Assembly (NCBI GenBank): GCA_025992315.1
Contig: DAJPHG010000001.1
Coordinates: forward strand, 806,001-870,000
Direction: 5' to 3'
From: HGM10766 sp900757295
Lineage (GTDB): Bacteria > Bacillota_I > Bacilli_A > RF39 > UBA660
Length of the DNA stretch: 64,000 nt
In this document: positions 58,457 through 64,000 of the stretch, one piece after another
Position numbering within the stretch: position 1 is the stretch's first letter
Layout: each line of letters starts with the position of its first letter
Made by a program: the position numbers and the translations under genes
The notes under the pieces: model-generated
Told to the model about the DNA's origin: nothing
Seen by the model: only the letters and a program-made list of their open reading frames with translations
Databases searched by the model: none

Positions 58457-59914
58457 ATGGTACAAAGAATTAATAATATTGGTAATAAGAAGTTAGTTGG
58501 ATCATGTTTTTTAATAGCCGTACTTATAATGGTAATTAGTTTTGCATACGCTTATTGGAATATGAGCTTTACACAAACTGGAAAAACAGTTAGTAGTTAT
58601 GATTGCTTTGATGTTAAATTTGTAGAAGAAAAAGATGGCGTTACATTAACAAATGGCTATCCGCTTAGTGATGAAGCTGGTTTAGGAACGGAGAGCTATG
58701 ATGTTACAATTACAAATGTCTGTAATACTATAACTAGTTATGATGTTGTTTTAAATAAATTAGATACATCTACTTTAAAAGATGATTATATTAAAATTGC
58801 TGTTAATGATGATATAGAACTTCTTAGTGATACTAAAACAGTTAAATCAAATTTGGCAAATGCTTTAGAAGGAAAAGTTATTTTATCAGGCGTTCTTCTT
58901 GAAAATCAAAGTAAAACAATAAGTATTAGAAATTGGATGGATATAGATACACCAGAAGAAGAGGGAACAAATAAAGTTTTAGAATATAAGATTACTATAG
59001 AAGCTACAGCGGGTGAAAGTAATTTATTAGCTTCAAATATTTTAAAAAATAACATTGTTAATGAATCACCTAATTATTTAATAGGAGAGCCGCCATCTAG
59101 TTCTTCAAATACAGGTAGTGGATTATACAAAGCTGAAGACAATGATGGGGATAGTTATTATTATCGTGGTGCTGTTTCAAATAACTATGTTTTGTTTGCG
59201 GGGATAACATGGCGCATAGTTCGAATCAATGGTGATGGAACTATCAGAATAATAATGCAAGATAGTTCTTTAAGAGATATATTTAATACTGCAGGAGACG
59301 GTCACAAGTATACAGGCTTTACTTATGATAATGAAAGCTTATGTAGTTTAGATAATCAATGTATTACAACATTTGATGTTAATTCTAAAACTTTTACAAA
59401 TAATAAAAATGTAACTAACAGTACTATAAAATCAACTTTGGAAAATTGGTATATATCTAATTTATCTGATTTTGACTCTCATATTGCTTTAACAAATTAT
59501 TGTGCTGACACTTATTATACGGTTGGAGGAGATTGGCACACTTACGGTGCATTTACTAGAGTTAGCCAAGGAAATCCAAGCTTCCTTTGCACTAATCCAA
59601 ATGATACATACGGTGGATCTTATAAATTAAAGATTGGACTTTTAAGTTTGGATGAGTTTAACATGGCAGGGTATGGTTATAATGAAGCAGCAAATGCAAG
59701 CAATTATTTATACATAACTAGAAGCGAATGGACTATGACTCCTAGATATTCATCATCAACAAAATCTGCAGTTTGCACAACAAAAAATGGAAATGCTAAT
59801 GAAAATTATATTACGTCTTATACTGAAACTTATCGACCAGTAATAAATTTGAATGCAAATGTAGAGATATCTGGAGGAAATGGAAGCTCATTAAAGCCAT
59901 ATATTATAAAATAA
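58457..59914 (+). CDS. Large surface protein with a TasA/camelysin-like signal region and a WRI-containing domain
   Basis: 485 residues. An N-terminal signal-like helix (about 10-32) ends in AYAYWNMSFTQTGKT, the signal and first strand of TasA/CalY-like surface fibres. A beta-rich domain with TITNVCNTITSYDVVLNKL follows. A serine-rich linker then leads to a second domain with YYYRGAVSNNYVLFAGITWRI (about 235-260), further cysteines and a WTMTPRYSSS and RPVINLNANVEISGG end. It is probably exported and exposed at the cell surface. No sortase motif is present. I used the ATG at 58457; the ribosome site is weak. Confidence 0.6.
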   Translation: MVQRINNIGNKKLVGSCFLIAVLIMVISFAYAYWNMSFTQTGKTVSSYDCFDVKFVEEKDGVTLTNGYPLSDEAGLGTESYDVTITNVCNTITSYDVVLNKLDTSTLKDDYIKIAVNDDIELLSDTKTVKSNLANALEGKVILSGVLLENQSKTISIRNWMDIDTPEEEGTNKVLEYKITIEATAGESNLLASNILKNNIVNESPNYLIGEPPSSSSNTGSGLYKAEDNDGDSYYYRGAVSNNYVLFAGITWRIVRINGDGTIRIIMQDSSLRDIFNTAGDGHKYTGFTYDNESLCSLDNQCITTFDVNSKTFTNNKNVTNSTIKSTLENWYISNLSDFDSHIALTNYCADTYYTVGGDWHTYGAFTRVSQGNPSFLCTNPNDTYGGSYKLKIGLLSLDEFNMAGYGYNEAANASNYLYITRSEWTMTPRYSSSTKSAVCTTKNGNANENYITSYTETYRPVINLNANVEISGGNGSSLKPYIIK

Positions 59915-59918
59915 AAAT

Positions 59919-59938
59919 AGACCTAATAGGTCTTTTTT
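59919..59938 (+). terminator. Intrinsic terminator before nusB
   Basis: AGACCT-AAT-AGGTCT with six T. A TATAAT overlapping its 3' side (59940-59945) is the probable nusB -10. Confidence 0.8.
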
Positions 59939-59962
59939 GATATAATAAAATTGGTGATAAAA

Positions 59963-60358
59963 ATGGCATTAACTAGAAGTGATTTAAGAGAAAAAATTAT
60001 GATAATTTTATATCAGATAGAAATACTTAAAAGATATAATGTTGAATATGATATAAATGAAGTTATTAAAGATAATATGCAAATTGAAAATGAATTTGTA
60101 GAAAATATTGTGTATGGAGTAATTACTCATGAAAATGAAATAAATGCAAAAGCTAATTCATTAATGAAAGATTGGAGTATTGATAGAATAGATAAAACCG
60201 GTGCTTCAATTTTAAGAATGGCATTATATGAATTAGAATATTTAGATACTCCTCAAATAGTTGTTATTAATGAAGCTGTTGAACTTGCAAAAAAATATAG
60301 CGATGATAACGTTCGTAAAATTATAAATGCGGTTTTAGATAAGGCAGCAAATGAATAG
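59963..60358 (+). CDS. nusB: Transcription antitermination factor NusB
   Basis: This 131-residue all-helical protein has RSDLREKIMIILYQ, then WSIDRIDKTGASILRMALYEL and VVINEAVELAKKYSDD with the RNA-binding RKIINAVLDK helix. It binds boxA RNA with S10 in rRNA antitermination. GGTGATAAAA supports the ATG at 59963. It overlaps the HipA-like gene by eight bases, in the usual nusB-xseA-xseB cluster. Confidence 0.93.
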   Translation: MALTRSDLREKIMIILYQIEILKRYNVEYDINEVIKDNMQIENEFVENIVYGVITHENEINAKANSLMKDWSIDRIDKTGASILRMALYELEYLDTPQIVVINEAVELAKKYSDDNVRKIINAVLDKAANE

Positions 60359-61259
60359 CAAACTAGAAGAAAAATTTAATAAATGTAGAGAAGATGCTTT
60401 TATTGATTTAGATAAATTTCTTTTAGAAAATAAATATGATGATGTAAAGATTTTACAGCAACAAACTTCTGTAAAGGAATATTTTTGCAATGATGGAGGA
60501 ATAATTTATAAACCTCAAACTAATCTTTACGAATGTTATGTTGAAGTTATAATGTATAATTTAGCTAAACTTTTAAATATTGATTGTGCTTATTATGATT
60601 TAGGCTTTGACAGTGATACAATAGGAAATATTACAATTGATTTTAAAAAAGAAAATTATAACTATTATAGTTTAACTAATATTATAGATGATTATACAAA
60701 ATTTTATAAAGAAAGACATAGTTCTATAGAGGTTATGGTTTATACAAATAATCTAGAAAATATATGGGATGCATTATATTCTAAGTATTATTCTTTAGAT
60801 AATTATGAAGAAATAGTAAAGAAATTAATGGATCAGTTAGTAGAAATATTTTGCTTTGATTTATTAACGATTAATAACGATAGAAATCTAAATAATTTAA
60901 TAATTGCTGAAAGTAAAGATTTAACAAATATTAGTTTTGCTCCTATATTTGATAATTCTCTAAGTTTAAACTATTCTAAGACTTCAAGAATGGGTGTAGA
61001 GATTGATTGGCAAGAATATGATCATTTTACTCTTTTAGCTAAATTTTTAAGCGCATCTTCTACAGAATATCTAGAAAAATTTAAAAGCATGTATGAGAAA
61101 TTTGATATTAGTTTATTAAAAAGTGCTATAATTGCTACAGAACAACAAATAAATGGTAATTTGCCTAATAAAATTAAAGAACAATTAATTCATAACTTTT
61201 GTGAAAACAGAGCTAAATTTGGTGATGTTTTAGAAAACTATAAAAATAAGGAGCGTTAA
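60351..61259 (+). CDS. HipA-C-fold kinase-like protein
   Basis: 302 residues. The outline is HipA-like: GGIIYKPQTNLYECYVEVIMYNLAKLL provides the ATP-site lysine and the acidic helix, and CFDLLTINNDRNLNNLI gives the catalytic loop N176-D177-R178 (with N179 where HipA has H). PIFDNSLSLNYS carries the metal-binding D201-N202. HipA enzymes phosphorylate proteins such as tRNA synthetases as toxins. Here there is no HipB-type antitoxin beside it, and it is locked inside a core operon between nusB and xseA, so a regulatory kinase is more likely. Target unknown. Confidence 0.72.
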   Translation: MNSKLEEKFNKCREDAFIDLDKFLLENKYDDVKILQQQTSVKEYFCNDGGIIYKPQTNLYECYVEVIMYNLAKLLNIDCAYYDLGFDSDTIGNITIDFKKENYNYYSLTNIIDDYTKFYKERHSSIEVMVYTNNLENIWDALYSKYYSLDNYEEIVKKLMDQLVEIFCFDLLTINNDRNLNNLIIAESKDLTNISFAPIFDNSLSLNYSKTSRMGVEIDWQEYDHFTLLAKFLSASSTEYLEKFKSMYEKFDISLLKSAIIATEQQINGNLPNKIKEQLIHNFCENRAKFGDVLENYKNKER

Positions 61260-61260
61260 G

Positions 61261-62538
61261 ATGGAAGAAAAGAAGTATGTAAGTATTAGTTTAATTAATA
61301 AAGCAATAAAAAATGTAATTGACGCTCAGCCATTTTTAAATAAAGTCTATTTAAAAGGTGAAATATCTAATTTTAAGGGTCATACTAGAGGACATTTATA
61401 TTTTACTTTAAAAGATGAATCAAGTCGTATAAGTGCAGTTATGTTTGCTTCAGCTGCTTCATCTTTGACTTTTACGCCAGCTGATGGAATGAATGTTTTA
61501 GTTGAAGGAAGAATTAGTGTTTATGAAGCAAATGGTGGTTATCAAATATACGTTGATAAAATGGATGAAGATGGTATTGGTAATCTATATTTGGAATATG
61601 AAAAACTAAAGAAAAAATTAGCTAGTGAAGGTTTGTTTGATGAAAAACACAAGCTTCCTATACCTAAGTATCCTAATACAATAGGTATTATTACAGCACC
61701 AACAGGAGCAGCAGTTAGAGATATTATAAGTACAATAAAGCGAAGATACCCTCTAAGCCAAACAATTCTTTTTCCAACTCTTGTTCAAGGAGAGCTAGCA
61801 AAAGATAATATTGTAAAACAAATAGAAACTGCTCAAAATTATGATTTAGATTTAATTATATGCGGTCGTGGTGGAGGATCAATAGAAGATTTGTGGGCTT
61901 TTAACGAGGAATGTGTTGCCCGAGCTATTTATGATTCTAAAATTCCTATAATAAGTGCAGTTGGTCATGAGCCAGATTTTACAATAGCTGATTATGTTGC
62001 TGATCTAAGAGCACCAACACCAACGGGAGCAGCTGAAATGGCTGTACCTAATTTAGTGGATTTAAAAACATTGATTAATCAATATGAAATTAGACTTAAT
62101 GAAGCGATAAACAATAAAATTAAAAATTATTCAAAACAATTAGAAAAAATAAAAGATTCATTTATTTTAAAAAATCCTTTAAGTATGTATGAAGTAAAAG
62201 AACAAAAATTAGACAACTTAATAAATATTTTAAATAGTTATATAAAGAATCTTTTAGAATATAAAAAACAGCAATATAACAATATTACATCAAAATATAT
62301 ATTAAAAAATCCATTAACTATGTACGAAAAGAAAGAACACCAATTTCAACTATTATTAAATAAAATAACTATTTTAAATCCTTTAAAAATTTTAGAAAAA
62401 GGTTATTCTGTAGTTGAATGTGAAAATAATATTATAAATAGTACAGAAAATGTTAAAATTGACGATGTTTTAAATATTAAATTATCTAAAGGTAATTTAA
62501 AAGCTAAAGTAACAGAAATAGGAAAGGATGATGAATAA
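61261..62538 (+). CDS. xseA: Exodeoxyribonuclease VII large subunit
   Basis: This 425-residue protein has an N-terminal OB-fold (YLKGEISNFKGHTRGHLYFTLKD) and the nuclease core NTIGIITAPTGAAVRDII, ICGRGGGSIEDLWAFNEE and SAVGHEPDFTIADYVADLRAPTPTGAAE. A coiled-coil follows, with two copies of the KNPLSMYE/KNPLTMYE pattern. It degrades single-stranded DNA with XseB, whose ATG overlaps this stop. Confidence 0.96.
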   Translation: MEEKKYVSISLINKAIKNVIDAQPFLNKVYLKGEISNFKGHTRGHLYFTLKDESSRISAVMFASAASSLTFTPADGMNVLVEGRISVYEANGGYQIYVDKMDEDGIGNLYLEYEKLKKKLASEGLFDEKHKLPIPKYPNTIGIITAPTGAAVRDIISTIKRRYPLSQTILFPTLVQGELAKDNIVKQIETAQNYDLDLIICGRGGGSIEDLWAFNEECVARAIYDSKIPIISAVGHEPDFTIADYVADLRAPTPTGAAEMAVPNLVDLKTLINQYEIRLNEAINNKIKNYSKQLEKIKDSFILKNPLSMYEVKEQKLDNLINILNSYIKNLLEYKKQQYNNITSKYILKNPLTMYEKKEHQFQLLLNKITILNPLKILEKGYSVVECENNIINSTENVKIDDVLNIKLSKGNLKAKVTEIGKDDE

Positions 62539-62762
62539 TGGAAAATGAAAAAACATTTGAACAATCATTAAATGAATTAGAAATTATTGTTAAAGAACTA
62601 GAACAAGGAAATGTTGATTTAGAAAAATCAATTGAAAAATATACAACTGCTATGAATTTAGCAAAAGATTGCGGTAATAAATTAAATGATGCCACAGCAA
62701 AAGTAAATAAAATTCTTAGTGAAAACGGAACTTTAGAAGATTTTGAAATAAAAGAAGATTAA
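62538..62762 (+). CDS. xseB: Exodeoxyribonuclease VII small subunit
   Basis: This 74-residue helical protein has TFEQSLNELEIIVKELEQG and LEKSIEKYTTAMNLAKDC, the XseB signature, on two helices that bind the XseA coiled-coil. Its ATG overlaps the xseA stop by one base. Confidence 0.95.
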   Translation: MENEKTFEQSLNELEIIVKELEQGNVDLEKSIEKYTTAMNLAKDCGNKLNDATAKVNKILSENGTLEDFEIKED

Positions 62763-62788
62763 TGTATAAAATTTTATACATTTTTTTA
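62762..62788 (+). terminator. Intrinsic terminator after xseB
   Basis: ATGTATAAAA and TTTTATACAT form a perfect inverted repeat followed by seven T. It overlaps the xseB stop. Confidence 0.8.
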
Positions 62789-62850
62789 TTGCCATTAATT
62801 GGTCTAATTGCTTTTGTGCTTTAGTTAATACTAATAGTGGAAGTGATTAT

Positions 62851-63828
62851 ATGAAAAAGAGAAAAATAATATTTTTGCTATTATCTATTATCATATTCCC
62901 ATTAAATGTTTTTGCTTATTCTAATTATGTTATTCCTGGTGGAGAAAATGTTGGAATTGAGATAAATAGCAAAGGGATAATGGTTATAGGGTTTTATAAA
63001 ATTAATGGAAAATTAAATAAAGGAAATCCTGAAATAAAAGTAGGTGACCAGATATTAAAAGTAAAAGATAAAGATGTATCTACTACAGATGAATTAATTA
63101 ATGCGATTGATAAATATAGAAAAGATAATAATGTAGAAATCACAATATTACGAAATAATAATAAAAAAGTAGTTAATTTAGAGCTGATTTTAGTTGACAA
63201 TATTTATAAAACGGGTCTTTATGTAAAAGATAATATTACAGGAATTGGAACATTAACATATATAGATCCGGAAACTCTTATATATGGAGCTTTGGGTCAT
63301 CAAGTAGCTGAAAGTAACTCTAATAAAACTGTAGAGGTGAAAAGTGGAATAATTTTTAGAAGTTATGTCACAAGTATAGATAAGAGTGCAAGGGGAAATC
63401 CAGGAGGCAAAAATGCTAAGCTTGATTATAATACTAAATATGGCAGCATTTTAAGCAATACAGAATATGGCATTTTTGGAAAATATACAGAAACTTTGCC
63501 GAGTAAAGAAACGGTTCAAGTTGCAACAGCAGATGAAATAGAATTAGGAGAAGCTTATATATATACTGTCTTAAATGATGAAGATGTAGAAAAATTTAAA
63601 ATAAATATTACTAAGATTGATAAAAGCAATGATATAAAAAATATATATTTTGAAGTTACTGATGAAACATTGCTAGATAAAACTGGTGGTGTTGTCCAGG
63701 GAATGAGCGGATCTCCAATTATTCAGAATAATAAAATAATCGGTGGTGTCACTCATGTAATAGTTTCAAATCCTACTACAGGAATGGGCATTTTTATAAC
63801 CACTATGCTAAAAGAAGGGGAAAAGTAA
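62851..63828 (+). CDS. spoIVB: SpoIVB-like serine peptidase (S55 family) with PDZ domain
   Basis: 325 residues. A signal peptide (about 1-22) is followed by a PDZ domain (about 35-110, with VGDQILKVKDKDV) and the S55 protease domain. The catalytic histidine is H150 in YGALGHQVAE, and the catalytic serine is S288 in GMSGSPII. It is about 100 residues shorter than Bacillus SpoIVB, mostly at the N-terminal side. In spore formers this exported protease activates the SpoIVF complex for sigma-K processing. Its place after xseAB fits the Bacilli gene order, but no other sporulation-stage gene is in the window. Confidence 0.9.
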   Translation: MKKRKIIFLLLSIIIFPLNVFAYSNYVIPGGENVGIEINSKGIMVIGFYKINGKLNKGNPEIKVGDQILKVKDKDVSTTDELINAIDKYRKDNNVEITILRNNNKKVVNLELILVDNIYKTGLYVKDNITGIGTLTYIDPETLIYGALGHQVAESNSNKTVEVKSGIIFRSYVTSIDKSARGNPGGKNAKLDYNTKYGSILSNTEYGIFGKYTETLPSKETVQVATADEIELGEAYIYTVLNDEDVEKFKINITKIDKSNDIKNIYFEVTDETLLDKTGGVVQGMSGSPIIQNNKIIGGVTHVIVSNPTTGMGIFITTMLKEGEK

Positions 63829-63831
63829 TAA

Positions 63832-63863
63832 AAAATCTCTATAAAAATTATAGAGATTTTAAT
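63832..63863 (+). terminator. Intrinsic terminator after the SpoIVB-like gene
   Basis: AAAATCTCTATAA and TTATAGAGATTTT form a 13-bp stem around three A, with a T/A-rich run following. Confidence 0.8.
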
Positions 63864-63876
63864 TATAAAAGAAAAA

Positions 63877-63903
63877 AACTTAGAAAATAAATTCTAAGTT
63901 TAA
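63877..63903 (-). terminator. Intrinsic terminator for the tRNA gene (minus strand)
   Basis: AAACTTAGAA and TTCTAAGTTT form a stem eight bases after the tRNA 3' end on the minus strand, followed by a T-run on that strand. It may also terminate rightward transcripts. Confidence 0.65.
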
Positions 63904-63911
63904 TATCAATA

Positions 63912-64000
63912 TGGTGCCCAAGGCCGGACTTGAACCGGCACGGGCTTTAACACCCGCAGGATTTTAAGTCCTGTGCGTCTACCAATTCCGCCACTTGGGC
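63912..64000 (-). tRNA. tRNA-Leu (anticodon UAA), complete with encoded CCA
   Basis: On the minus strand it begins GCCCAAGTGGCGGAATTGG and ends GGCCTTGGGCACCA. GCCCAAG pairs with CTTGGGC in the acceptor stem. The anticodon loop CTTAAAA carries TAA, reading UUA, the commonest leucine codon in this AT-rich DNA. The long variable arm (GGGTGTTAAAGCCC region) is typical of leucine tRNAs, and the T-loop GTTCAAGTC is intact. The 3' CCA is encoded. The 5' end is the last base of the window. Confidence 0.97.

Noticed and set aside
1..64000. Mycoplasma-type genetic code (TGA as tryptophan), suggested by low GC
   Set aside because: Several genes end at TGA where the family's C-terminus is expected, and tryptophan is encoded by TGG throughout.
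1..64000. CRISPR arrays, insertion-sequence transposases or an origin of replication
   Set aside because: I saw no regularly spaced repeats, no DDE transposase frame and no DnaA-box cluster. The only mobile traces are the recombinase remnants and rbgA-start scars.

Overview
The window is AT-rich DNA (roughly a quarter G+C by eye) from a walled low-GC Gram-positive bacterium. TGA is used as a stop codon (for example at 1287-1289, 11098-11100 and 22545-22547), so this is the standard code and not the Mycoplasma code. Several gene neighbourhoods match Bacillus: rbgA-rnhB-topA, polA-mutM, ylbM-yceD-rpmF with ylbD/ylbE close by, nfo-yqfT, and efp-nusB-xseA-xseB-spoIVB. Together with the small gene sizes and very low GC, an uncultured gut lineage of the Bacilli (RF39/RFN20-like) is my best guess. 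That placement is an inference.

Region 1 (1-15.1 kb) is a surface-glycan locus. It holds a UDP-sugar dehydrogenase end, a TagGH-type ABC exporter, several glycosyltransferases, two methyltransferases and an O-antigen-ligase/polymerase-like membrane protein. Inside it sits cysD-cysNC plus a sulfotransferase, with no sulfate-reduction genes in view, so the locus probably builds a sulfated exported polysaccharide.

Region 2 (15.1-24.7 kb) has DNA repair and lipid genes: a decayed ogt, tag, a PAP2 phosphatase and dgkA. It continues with a five-gene ABC transporter cluster, gmk, a Nudix hydrolase and a DUF1835-like protein.

Region 3 (24.7-34.2 kb) is accessory. The first 32 bp of rbgA (34204-34235) are repeated exactly at 25889-25920 and nearly exactly at 25028-25056. 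A shorter in-frame match lies at 32936-32945. Between these copies lie recombinase remnants, a truncated ParA, small orphan ORFs, a BceRSAB-type antimicrobial-peptide sensing and detoxification module with a monofunctional transglycosylase, an XRE regulator and a C45-type hydrolase. I read this as repeated site-specific integration at the rbgA start codon. Two nearly identical 41-bp elements, one before the transglycosylase gene and one before the bceAB-like operon, look like operators of the response regulator.

Region 4 (34.2-63.8 kb) is mainly core: rbgA, rnhB, topA, polA, mutM, yfhO, tmcAL, yceD, rpmF, ylbD/ylbE, nfo, a class B PBP, rpmG, efp, nusB, xseA, xseB and a SpoIVB-like protease. 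Lineage-specific genes are interspersed: two prepilin-like proteins, a large surface protein, a VirB2-like/wall-hydrolase-like fusion and a HipA-fold protein. A tRNA-Leu(UAA) lies on the minus strand at the right edge. Two small transcription units stand out: a 13-codon ORF with its own promoter and terminator (45061-45196), and a compact structured element at about 49.6-49.72 kb with promoters pointing in from both sides.
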